64,000 bases of DNA from Hygrophila difformis (lineage: Eukaryota > Streptophyta > Magnoliopsida > Lamiales > Acanthaceae). The stretch lies in contig JAOANR010000015.1 of the NCBI GenBank assembly GCA_030278955.1, positions 14,741,917 through 14,805,916 on the forward strand. The letters run 5' to 3'. The position numbers and the translations under genes were made by a program. Each line of letters starts with the position of its first letter. The stretch's first letter is position 1. This document shows positions 32,811-43,692 of this stretch, piece by piece. A model generated the notes under the pieces. The model saw nothing but the letters and a program-made list of their open reading frames with translations. It was not told where the DNA came from and made no database searches.

Positions 32811-35800
32811 TCATCGCAGTAAGCAATAACATTATAATGTTGTAACTATATTGGTAGAAATGTGGTAAAAAAAAAAAAATTGATACCAGGAAAGGGTTTG
32901 GCAATGGGACGGTCAAATATGACCGTTCTGAGACCGTCCTTTGGATGTTTTCAACGAGATATACGTGGACGGTGAACCGGACGGATGTTGTGTACCGTCC
33001 ATAAACCGCATAAAGCAATGTATAGAATCAGTGAGTAACACAGGGTCATTGGATGCTCATATCTGGTAAGGGATGGACCTTTATATGGTAAAATTAAAGT
33101 TATCGTATAGTAAAAATATGGCCTGATGGTGGTAAGCCATGTAAGAAGAATGTGATAAATATTGTAATTTCATGTGGTATGTAACAAAATGTAAGAATGG
33201 CAAATCCTGTGCCATGAGCGTGGTAAGATTGTAGGGTTTAGGGTTTCGTAAGGGTTTAGGGTTTTTCAGATTGTAGGGTTTAGGACTTTTAAGATTGTAG
33301 GGTTTAGGGTTTTTAAGATTATAAGGTTTAGGGTTTAGGATTTTTATGAATGTAGGGTTTAGGGTTTTTAAGAGATTGTGTGGTAAGTAGTCAAATAAGA
33401 TTGTGGTAACCTTATTCTATACTTATGTATGCGATATAATATTTATATGGTAAACCACATAAACGAACATGGTAAGTTTATCCGTTCGAGGGATTAGTGT
33501 TCAAAACCGAAGTCATTATTATGTCTAAATGAATTATTTATTGTCATATTATCTCAATTCGTTAAAATTATGACCACAATTATAATAATTACCATCAATC
33601 CAAATGTATGTATATACTTGAAAGAAGCATATAGGTTCACATTTACATTGCCTTCATTAGGAGAATCATCTAACTACTCATAATAAAGTTCCAAAGGTGT
33701 ATTTAACTATCAATATCTTCATCCAATCTTATCTTACAATAGTAACGACGACTACAAATCGTAAATTATTAGTACTTCCTCAGTTACAAGGTCAATGTCA
33801 CTTCAACCTCGTTTTTATTTCCTAATAATGTTATATGTTTCATAAAATTCTTCAGTTGCGATTCAACGTTCATAGTTTTTATATTTTTTTTTCCAAGCTT
33901 TATTCCTCGTGGTAAGCTTTGTTTCAGTTGTTCGGAGTCGTTTTATTGATACCATTATACAATAATGCATTAGTGTATATTCTGAAACGTGATAACCAAA
34001 CTTGACAATGTGGTAACTGCACACAAATAACGATGGTAATGATTTCCGCCAAACGTGGTAACACATAAAGGATGGGTTTGGTAAATATTTAATCGAAGTA
34101 TTATGAGAGTGGAGAACGATCAATTGGACGGTGCATTAGAAGCGTCCACAAGCCGTCCTGATCTCTAGAAAGTACATTTTTACCTTGTTCATTAATTGGT
34201 AACAAAGTACCGTATACATTGGTAAATGATTACATATATACGTGGTATATTTTATAGTGTACTGTGGTAAATGTGCAGTCATACATATGATAAAGAATGA
34301 TACCCGACGTGGTAAATGGGTAGCCCTATATATGGTAAAGAATAATATTTTATTTTATTCTAATTTCCTAATATTGAATTTCATTTTTCAAATATAATTT
34401 TTCTTTAATTTTAAAAAATTAGTGTAGAGAAAATATATTAAATTTTTTATTCAAAAAAATTTATTTTTAAAAATTATTTAAATTAATTAAATCATATATT
34501 CATTAGTAAAAGTTATATTTATTTAGTATTTTTCTTTCAATATTTTATTTTCAAAATATTTTCTTTTACTTTATTTCAAATTTATATTATGTTATATTTG
34601 TTTAATGTGGTAAACTATTTGATATCATGTGGTAAAACTTTTTGCTATTTGTGTGACAATTAATATTGGGGTAATATATACAAGACGTGCGTGGTAAGTG
34701 GAGCTTGATGACTATGGGGACACAGTTTATTAGACTCTGGTAAAAAGGCATGGATGTTCGTCTGGACGGTCTTCCATACCGTCCCCTTTACTGTCAGGAC
34801 AGTCCGCTGAATAAGGTTTTATGCCCTAGTTTAGAAAATTTTCATTAGAACATATGGTTTTTACTCCCCAACCCACATTGTTTGGTTTTACCATGTTAGT
34901 GCTATATCGCTTACCATGTTAGGTTTTATCATGTCATACCTGTATCGTTTACCAAGCACATGTTCGGTTTTACCATATTATTGCTATAACTTTACCACGC
35001 ACAATGTTTGGTTTTACTATGTTAATGTTATATCGTTTACCACACACAATGGGGTTTTAGCAAGTCACACTTATCCCGTTTACCACGCAAAATGATATGA
35101 TATCGTCTATAAATCGTCTGGCATCAATCAGCTACATAAGGACGGTTCGTCCATGGGCTTCCAGGACCGTCCTACGTGATGGCATCAATCTGTGTGGTTG
35201 GGACGGGAAGGAACAGTCCGTCCAACACACTGCAGGACCGTCCCAACAACACTGTCTAATTCATGTTTAAATGGCAGGACTATATGTGGGGTTTTACCAT
35301 CTTCTACCATTATCTTTTACCAAAGACAATGTTGGGGTTTACCATATTATTGCTATATCGTTTACTAATAACCATGTTTGGGTTTACCATGTTATTACTA
35401 TATCGTTTATGGTCAACCATGTTTGGTTTTACCATGTTTTACTTATAACATTTACAACGCACAATGTGGGGTTTTACCATGTTCAGTCTATATCTTTTAC
35501 CAAAAACAGTGTTGGGGTTTGCCATATTATTGCTATATCGTTTACCACTAACAGTTTTGGGGTTTACCATGTTATTACTATATCATTTACCATCAACCAT
35601 GTTTGGTTTTACCATATTTTACTTGTAATGTTTACCACATACAATGGGTTATTTTACCAACATATGTGTTATGTGGTAAGCCACACATGAGGATTGTGGT
35701 AACCAGCTTAAATTGTGCATGGGACGGTCCTGGGAAGGAACGGACAGTCGTTCAGGACCTTCCTGTTAACCGTCCTGTTAACCCTAAAGACCTTCCTGTT

Positions 35801-35960
35801 AACCGTCCTTTACATTTTTTGTTGCATATTTGATCCTATTACCACATTTCTTCAACTTTCTTTACCACAAATTAATCTAAAAATTTACCACATTTCATGA
35901 ACCATTCTTACCAAACCTACATAACAAATTCCATCCATAAAATAAAAAATACCATAACAT
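32811..35960. repeat. Unexplained 3.1-kb region of GGTAA/TTACC and GGACGGT repeats
   Basis: GTGGTAA-type words are frequent from 32860 to 34720; between 34860 and 35660 the inverse TTTACCA words take over in about a dozen loose ~60-bp units (GTTTTACCATGTTATTACTA style). GGACGGT/ACCGTCC pairs, each able to form a short hairpin, occur near 32900, 32960, 34120, 34770, 35140, 35210 and 35730. A TTTAGGG-rich part is at 33225-33375. No protein gene is convincing. It could be the inside of a large non-autonomous DNA transposon with subterminal repeats, or a satellite-like array. Confidence 0.5.
33225..33375 (+). repeat. Telomere-like TTTAGGG-rich segment
   Basis: GTAGGGTTTAGGGTTT recurs five to six times with short spacers (GATTGTAGGGTTTAGG). 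TTTAGGG is the usual plant telomere unit, but here pairs of units are spaced by about 30 bp, so it is a short interstitial repeat rather than a telomere. Confidence 0.6.
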
Positions 35961-36329
35961 TCTTATACATAGACAAACCATCATCCAAATAAACAATATA
36001 CAAAATACCAAAACATCAAGTTTTCACACAAGTTTTCAATAGACGAATGATTCAAGGAATTGAATCTAACATCAAGCTCATTCTATAGCTTGTCTTTGTC
36101 TTTTGGTCCACCGGACCTCTACCTCTCCAAAAGATCCCTTAGGAATTTCGCGAAGCACCGATCCCTTAGCTATTACGCGGAGCACTGGGGAGCTTTGATT
36201 CACTTCTCATTCGTCGCACCGATCAACAAACAAAACAAAGATCATTCAACATAAACTTTTAAACCTCTAAAAAAGCCAAACCATACTTTTTATCCTCTTT
36301 TCTCACCACTGACCACTTGATTTCATCAC
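35961..36329. other. Non-coding DNA next to the helicase fragment
   Basis: A near-repeated phrase (AGATCCCTTAGGAATTTCGCG, then CCGATCCCTTAGCTATTACGCG-like) lies at 36135-36185. It may be intron or UTR of the fragment that follows on the minus strand. Nothing recognised. Confidence 0.3.
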
Positions 36330-38041
36330 CAAGAATGATACTTGATTGAGGCTAACTCTTCTCATCTCTAGAATGTCATTCAAACGACCAGGGGTAGCAA
36401 CCACGATATCTACACCTCTGTCCAGATCCTTTAGTTGAGGACCTTCACTACAAGAAAAAGATCATATAGCGACCTGCACTTGGAGTTGCAAGCAGGCTGA
36501 ATGGAGTTGGTATCAGCTCCAGCGACCTCTTCAGCGACCTCAGAGATGAGGTTGCTATAGAGCTGGTTACAAATTGGCCAGCGACCCCGGATTTATGAGG
36601 TCGAAAGACTCTGCGACCTCATTCGCGACCTAGGGATAGGTCGCAAAACTCCTGCGACCCACGCAGCGACCTAGGAAGGAGGTCGCTATAGGGCATTTTT
36701 TTATATATATATTTTTTATTTTTTTGTATCAGCGACCGCGTTAGCGACCGAAAACTGCGGTCGCTACAAAACTCAGAATAAAAAACATTTTGGATGGCCC
36801 TCAGGCTCGAACCCACACCCTCTCACAACCCATTAATTCCACAATTTCAATTCTAAATTGTAGGCAAGAAGCCTCGAACCCTGGTGAAAGAGAGGAATGC
36901 ATGCATTTGTGCCATTGTGCTAAGTCATGTTTCATGTTCTATATTGTAATGCATACTATATATTTATTTAAAACATAGTAAACTAAATAAAATAAATTTG
37001 ATAAATAATAAAATAAATTTAGTGTTGATTTACAATAAATTATATTAATTATTAATTTAATAAAGTTTAAGTAAATTTAATTGTTTTAATTTAATTTAAT
37101 TAATACTTAATATAGTTTCATAATTAATTAATTTATTTATATTATATACGATATAAATTCTTTTATTAAAAAAATTTTACATAATAAATTATTTTAATAA
37201 AATTAATTAAAATAAATTATTCATTTAATAAAATAAATTTTATAGCAATAAATTCAATAATAAATTCAAAATAAAATAAATATGGAATATATATAAGAGT
37301 AAATAAAATAAAAATTTCAATTAAAAATAATAAATTACACTATCAAATAAGAGAAGATTCAAAGATATAATATAATTATAAAATAATAAAAAATAATTAT
37401 TCAATTATACTATGATATTATCATTAAAAGATAATTATTATAAATAATGAAATTGTAATAATTATTTAATTATATTATAATATTTAATTATTAGAAAATA
37501 ATGAAATTATTAAAAGATATTTTAATTAAAAATAATAAAAAGATAATTATTATATTATAAATGGAGTATTTAGAGAAAAATAAAATATAATAATTAAAAA
37601 GCTTAAAGAAAAATATTAATCAACTAAATTAAAAAACTTAATTTAAAAATTAAATAAAAGGATATATATATTAAAAAGTAATAAAAAGAAATTTAAAAAT
37701 GGTAAAAAAAATGTAGCGACCGCACGTTGAGGTCGCTAGTGCGGTTGCTAGAGTATTTATTTTTTTATAAAACATTTAAAAGAAATAGAAAAATGAGAAA
37801 ATTTGCGACCCCAAATTTGCGGTCGCTAATGCGGTCGCTAAAAGGTGTCGTTTTCTTTCTGGGTCGCAATTTAGGTCGCCATTTTGCGACAAAAGAAATC
37901 CGGTCGCAAAATAGGTCGCAGATTAGCGACCGCAGTTTGCGGTCGCTATTGCGGTCGCAGATTAGCGACCTCTTTCACGCGGTCGCAGATTGAGGTCGCT
38001 AAATTGATTTTTTCTTGTTGTGCTTTAGGTGCACTGCCATA
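36330..38041 (-). pseudogene. DEAD-box RNA helicase gene fragment, split by CACTA 2
   Basis: The minus strand from 38041 reads, after a splice-acceptor-like CATTAG, YGSAPK; across the CACTA element it continues at 36445 with [10 protein letters not shown] and [20 protein letters not shown], then LNQVSFLV. This is the stretch around motif Ib of plant DEAD-box helicases of the RH14/RH40/RH46 kind, where VLDEAD should follow. Instead the sequence turns into MKSSGQW and a stop. So only one exon portion is present, with motifs I and II missing; it is a captured or relic fragment. Confidence 0.75.
36446..38022. mobile_element. Non-autonomous CACTA element 2
   Basis: Ends CACTACAAGAAAAAG and, inward, CACAACAAGAAAAAATC. 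3-bp target duplication CTT (36443-36445, 38023-38025). Both ends are full of GCGACC/GGTCGC repeats. The interior (36950-37690) is very AT-rich. On the minus strand at 36880-36790 two GGTTCGAG-type phrases (CACCAGGGTTCGAGGC, GTGGGTTCGAGCC) recall the tRNA-like parts of CACTA 1. No transposase. It is a close relative of CACTA 3. Confidence 0.9.
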
Positions 38042-38354
38042 CTAATGTACATCTGTTTTGAAAGAATCTTTACATTCAATATGTATGAAGAAAAGGAAAA
38101 TGACATATTTTAGTAATAAATGAAGAGGAATATTTATTAGTGAAGGGGGAGAGAAAGATGAAATATTTTATTAATTGATAAAGGAGAGATCTAAAATGGA
38201 AAGGAAATTGATACACTGACACATAAAAAAAGTGAGTGAGGTAATATGTAAAGTGCTCATAGCAAGAAAAAACAGGCCACTAAGTATTGACTGAATAAAC
38301 AACACTGATTTTCAGAAACTGAAGAAATTCTTGATATAAATCACACGAGCCAAT
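38042..38354. other. Non-coding DNA between helicase fragment and P450 relic
   Basis: No gene; AT/GA-rich. It may be intron sequence of the helicase fragment up to an unknown breakpoint, after which P450 homology starts at 38355. Confidence 0.3.
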
Positions 38355-38701
38355 CTGGCCATAAGCTGAGAAAGTCATGTCCGAATAATTGTAACTAGTG
38401 TATTTACCGGCGCTGAGGGGGGGCCTGAAGGCAAATACATTGTCATGTGTCTTTAAGAACAATCTGGCCATGTCGGGTGTTGATGCAACCACAACTGGGA
38501 ATTGGCCAAACTTCAAGTACATTATTTCAGCGTATTTTTGGGACAATAAGTGAAGGGACTGATGAGGTAAAGATCCAATGAGGTTCTACCAATAATTGGC
38601 CAAGGCTTGGGGCGTGGTGGAAGTCTTCTCTTGGGATGGTTTCTGAAGGTGAAGGCTAGTGTCATAAAAAGCAAGGCTAAGAACACCCAGAAAGCCCCCA
38701 T
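38355..38701 (-). pseudogene. P450 unit D: truncated CYP92-like relic
   Basis: The minus-strand ATG at 38701-38699 begins MGAFWVFLALLFMTLAFTF and LPPRPKPWPIIG, but a 4-bp loss near 38586 (AGGTTCTACC against AGGTTCAAGTTACC in unit A) shifts the frame at about codon 40. The P450 frame is then visible again as QFPVVVASTPDMARLFLKTH and GKYTSYNYSDMTFSAYG. Homology ends abruptly at about 38355, inside exon 1 before the C-helix WxxxR. The remaining two thirds of the gene are gone. It is closest to unit C. Confidence 0.9.
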
Positions 38702-39235
38702 AATTATGTATTATATTTTGTAATGCTCTATTGGATGGTTTTGAAAGAGTTTGTTTTCAGGCTCAACCATTTTAAATTTATAGATGAGTTATAGTATTTG
38801 GTTAGGTAACAAGAAGTAGGGGTGGCATTGGAAACATAAAATTCATCCCCAAACCAAACTCAACAAGGACACAGTTATCATATCCTTTTTTGGTCTCCTA
38901 GATTGATACTCGTACCAATCATTGGTGTTTATAAATAGCCAATAATTAATTATAAAAACATGTTACTACAAGAAGTGTGTATAGATTTTCGGCCACTAAG
39001 GACCCATATAACTATATAGTCAACTTCAACTATATTATCCTTTAAATTTACAGTTTTCTATACCTAATTTGTATGGTTTGAATTTCTTCATACCTTTTGC
39101 CGACACATGAGTGTCAATGTTTACATAAAAAAGTTCCCTACAGTACAATAGTTTATGTTATAGAGACCGAAAAAATTTGGTAAAATTCGATAACTATAAA
39201 TAGGTTTGCGACAGAAATTTCGACTGAATTTCGAT
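38702..39235. other. Relic promoter and upstream DNA of unit D
   Basis: Nearly identical to 26087-26640 of unit C, with the TATA-like TATAAAT on the minus strand at 38782-38776. 39135-39235 is the left part of the old CACTA-like relic, cut by CACTA 3. Confidence 0.6.
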
Positions 39236-41080
39236 CACTACAAGATTTCTTAGTTTTAGCGACCTCAGTGTGCGGTCGCTAAGAGGGTTATGCGGTTGCT
39301 AAAACCTCTCAGCGACCACACTAGCGACCGTAAAAGGTAGGTCGCTATAGAGCTGGTTACAATTTGGGCGGCAACCGCTCAGTCAAGCGGTCGAAGCTGT
39401 CAGCGACCGCAAGCTAGGTCGCAAGGCTTTTGCGACCGGCTCAGCGACCAACTTTTACGGTCGCTAAGAAAAACAAATTTTTTTAATATTTTTTATTTTT
39501 TTGTATCAGCGACCGCGTTAGCGACCCCAAATTGCGGTCGCTAAAAAACTCAGAATAAGAAAAAGTTTGGATGACCCTCAAGCTCGAACCCACACCCTCT
39601 CACAACCCATTAATTCCACAATTTCAATTCCAAATTATAGGCAAGAAGCCTCGAACCCTGGTGAAAGAGAGAAATGCATGCATTTGTGCCATTGTGCTAA
39701 GTCATGTTTCATATTCTATATTGTAATGCATACTATATATTTATTTAAAACATAATAAACTAAATAAAATAAATTTGATAAATAATAAAATAAATTTAAT
39801 GTTGATTTATTTAATAAATTATATTAATTATTAATTTAATAAAGTTTAAGTAAATTTAATTGTTTTAATTTAATTTAATTAATACTTAATATAGTTTAAT
39901 AATTAATTAATTTATTTTTATTATATACTTTATGAATTTCTTTTATTAAAAAAATTTTACATAATAAATTATTTTAATTAATTTAATCAAATTAATTAAA
40001 ATAAATTATTAATTTAATAAAATAAATTTTATAGAAATAAATTCAATAATAAATTCAAAATAAAATAAATATGGAATATATATATAAGAGTAAATAAAAT
40101 AAAGACTTCAATTAAAAATAATAAATTACACGATCAAATTTAAACATAAGGAGAAGATTCAAAGATATAATATAATTATAAAATAATAAAAAACAATTAT
40201 TCAATTATATTATGATATTATTATTAAAAGATAATTATTACTCCCCCGTCCCACTCCAAGTGTCTTGTTACTGTTGGGCACGAGAATTAAGGTAGAGTTG
40301 GTTTGTGAGTATATGGTGGGGTCCACATAGTTGTTGGAGGGGAAAATTATTTCTATTTATAAAAAGAAGACATTTGTAATGGGACATCCAAAAATAGTAA
40401 GTAGGACATTTGGAATGGGACGGAGGGAGTATAAATAATGAAATTGTAATAATTATTTAACTATATTATAATATTTAATTATTAGAAAGTAATGAAATAA
40501 TTAAAAGATATTTTAATTAAAAATAATAAATTTCAATATATAATTAATATTATTTAATAATTATAAAATTAATTTAATTATTCATTATAATGTTGTATAT
40601 ACTATATAAAATAATTATTTATAATTAAGTTAATTAAAATAAATGGAATACTTTAAAAAAATAAAATATAATTAAAAAGCTTAAAGAAAAATATTAATCA
40701 ACTACATTAAAAAAACTTAATTTAAAAATTAAATAAAAGGATATATATATATATATATTAAAAAGTAATAAAAAGAAATTTAAAAATGGTAAAAAAAATG
40801 TAGCGACCGCACGTTGAGGTCGCTAGTGTGGTCGCTAGAGTATTTATCTTTTATAAAACATTTAGAAAAATAGAAAAATGAGAAAATGTGCGACCACAAA
40901 TTTGCGGTCGCTAATGCGGTTGCTAAAAGGTGTCGTTTTATTTCTGGGTCGCAATTTCGGTCGCCATTTTGCGACAAAAGAAATCCGGTCGCAAAATTGG
41001 TAGCTATTGCGGTCGCAGATTAGCGACCTCTTTCGCGCGGTCGCAGATTGAGGTCGCTAAATTGATTTTTTCTTGTTGTG
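39236..41080. mobile_element. Non-autonomous CACTA element 3
   Basis: Left CACTACAAGATTTCTTAG, right inward CACAACAAGAAAAAATC. 3-bp target duplication GAT (39233-39235, 41081-41083). The empty site is visible in unit C (TTTCGATTTCATCCACT). It has the same GCGACC/GGTCGC subterminal repeats and AT-rich interior as CACTA 2, plus a nested Stowaway MITE (40241-40429). No transposase. Confidence 0.92.
40241..40429. mobile_element. Stowaway MITE nested in CACTA 3
   Basis: Left CTCCCCCGTCCCACTCCAAG, right inward CTCCCTCCGTCCCATTCCAA. TA duplication at 40239-40240 and 40430-40431. CACTA 2 carries the empty site (AATTATTATAAATAATG near 37435). Confidence 0.92.
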
Positions 41081-41083
41081 GAT

Positions 41084-41560
41084 TTCATCCATTATTTTAT
41101 GATTGAAATTTGTTAGCTACCAAATCCGGATTTTTTTTCTAATAGTGCTATTCAAATAATAAGTGGTGTCAGACCCCGTTTTGTAGTACTTATTTCCAGG
41201 ACTTATTACTTCTTTTCATTAAAATCAGATCAGACCAGATCAGATAAGAAACATTAAGATCAGACCAGAATAAATAAGATCAGACCAGACACATTCAGAA
41301 CAGATCAGATCAGATCAAATCATTATAATAATATAATAACTAAGGTAAGATCATATCAGACCAGATCAATTCAGATCAGACTAGAAACATTCAGACCAGA
41401 CCAGACAAATTTAGATCAGATCACACCAGAACTTATAAAATTCAGATCATGACAAGAAATGATTTGTTTTTATAATAGTCTCTTGTAAATATAGTTACTA
41501 CGTAGCTATTTGGTCCAAGGAAACAATAGTATTGTTCTGGTGGTTTGGTGGTTTATTTCA
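41084..41560. repeat. GATCAGACC array and unit flank of unit D
   Basis: 41220-41450 has ATCAGACCAGATCAG-type repeats as in unit C (28005-28200). 41460-41560 is conserved unit DNA. No gene. Confidence 0.6.
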
Positions 41561-43360
41561 ATAGGAGTAAACGGGCCAACCCGCGCGGGCCCCCGCATTT
41601 TTGCGGGCTTGAATGGGGCGGGCTTAAATGGGACGGGCTCAAAATACCTAGGCCCAACCCGCCCCACACGCGGGCTGCGGGCTATGCGGACCGGCCCGCG
41701 GGCTTTTTAATAAAATAATACTAAAAGTTACCTTTTTTAATGTAAAAAAGATATTGTGAATTGGAGTATGTTTCTTTTATTAAGATATATGATAAATAAT
41801 CAATTCCAGCAAATTAATGAGAAATAATCAATTCTAAAAATAATAAGGCAATCATAGTAACAACAATGTTGTGTGAAATCATTACTCCCTTGGGTCTCCG
41901 ATAGGCACTAGTTCCACTGGTATACATTTTTTGTGCAGATGTCTGCTATCTTTTTTATAACAGGGAGATCGAAATGTTTATTTTCCCTATGCCCAATGAA
42001 AGGTGAAAAATGTGAGATAGTTACCTTTAGAAGAAAATATAACAAGTTGAAGAAAAGAAGCAGATAAATCATTTCGCAATCGTTATCAAATACTACCGAA
42101 ATCATAAGCCCCAACAAGTTCATGGCATTCATTTATATGAGTTATAAGCTCCCAACGAGAAATGTAATATTTTTTCCCTTGCAAATTTAAAAGCTTTGGT
42201 CGCATCATAATCCATAAGGACTTTTGCAACTGCCTACGTTTTGAAGCTACAAACACCAAAAATATTAAACCACACAAGAAAATAACTCTTCCTGCAAACA
42301 ACAATGAATTTTTGAACCAGATTCAGTTGAGTAAGGCCTTTTAGTGAGTTAAATATTTGGTAAAAAAAAAAAAACCAAAGCTTTAATCATCAGTGAATAA
42401 ATGAAATCAATACACGCCTTATTTGGTAGAAACTGATATGTCCTGATTGTAAACAAAATTGAGAGTTAATAAAACATACTCCATTACTTATACGTCTGCT
42501 TGTGCTAGAGGAAATGTTATACTAGTATTTAATAATTATTTACCACCACTGTGTAGAGCTAATGATACTTATTTTCTTTTCGTGATCAATAATAAAATGG
42601 TGTGTGTCCTAAAAACAAATAGAGGTGGTCAAGCAATTTGATTTGTTCACACTAAACAATGATTATTCCTACTGAATTACGCTCACTAGGAAATACTAAA
42701 TGTTAGTTGTGTTGGCAAAGTGAAGAACATACGCAGTTGCTGCAACAAATCAAAGATTCAAAATTTATGGCCGAGCAAATTCAAGAATAAGATGAAGAAA
42801 AAACTCAAAGAAATCACCATTACACAGAAATTATGAAAACTTACAGAAACAATTAGAACTTACAGTGAGATGGTGACGGTGTTACAACAACTTGAAGACG
42901 GGCGGCCGCGATGTCGCAGCGGGGATCGGATGTTGCAGCAGGGCGATGGTGGTGAGCTGAGGGCGACGGCAGAGCAATGGCGAGTGGCAACGGCAAGCGG
43001 TAGCAAGCGGAGGTCGGGGGCGTCACACCGGTGGTAGTGGCGGCATAGCGGGGCGTGGGTGAGTACGGGCTGCGGCGGATGAAGAGAGGACGCGGAAGGG
43101 TGTTGAAGCCTGGAGCTGACAAAGAATTGGGAATGAGTAGTTTAGGGCGGTAGGTTTTGGGCCAAATCAATTTTTTAATTGAAAGACCGCGGGCCAGCCC
43201 ACCCCAAACGGGTTAAACCCGTTTGGGCTTGTGGCCCGTTTGGGCGAACCCGTTTAGGCCCGTTTTTAAACGGGCCTTCAATATCAAGGCCCAACCCACA
43301 CATTTTGTTATGTGGGACGGATCGGCCCAACGGGGCAGGCCCGTTTTGACAGGCCTAACT
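41561..43360. mobile_element. hAT-like element rich in GGCCCG, non-autonomous
   Basis: The left end (AGTAAACGGGCCAACCCGCG) and the inward right end (TTAGGCCTGTCAAAACGGGC) are imperfect inverted repeats, with many GGGCC/GGCCC words near both ends, as in plant hAT elements of this type. Unit C shows the uninterrupted region near 28390; about 45 bp of it is missing here. On the minus strand 43170-42853 is GC-rich, Pro/Ser-coding and could be a first exon or leader. No BED zinc finger or hAT dimerisation domain is recognisable. Confidence 0.6.
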
Positions 43361-43430
43361 AAGTATAATGATAATTATTTCAAAAATAAATTTACAGAAC
43401 ATGTTAAATGGCTCACCCACTATATAAGTA

Positions 43431-43692
43431 CTCCCTCTGTCTCGTTTAACTTGTCTTGTCTGACTTTTGTACCCAATCCAATATACTTTTCCAATCGTTA
43501 ATATTTCAAAATATGTACAACAAAAAATTATGTGAAATATATATTCTAAAACTACATGATTATACGATTTTAACAAGACCCAACTCTACTATTTTTTTTC
43601 CAAATATATACTTGCAATAAAATCGAGTCAAATTTGAATAATAAAACTGTGTCAAAAAGTTAAACATGACACCTTAGCGGTGATGGAGGGAG
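43431..43692. mobile_element. Stowaway-like MITE (unit D copy)
   Basis: Left CTCCCTCTGTCTCGTTTAAC, right end GGTGATGGAGGGAG, TA on both sides. Same site as 28501-28765 in unit C. Confidence 0.85.

Noticed and set aside
33225..33375. True telomere or chromosome end
   Set aside because: Units are interrupted and the sequence continues for 30 kb on both sides.
35263..35690. Frame coding for a His/Tyr/Phe-rich ~20-residue repeat
   Set aside because: The protein repeat merely mirrors the ~60-bp DNA repeats in this region; several frames are open at once.
42853..43170. 105-residue Pro/Ser-rich minus-strand frame
   Set aside because: GC-rich end region of the hAT-like element; no transposase similarity, possibly only a leader exon.
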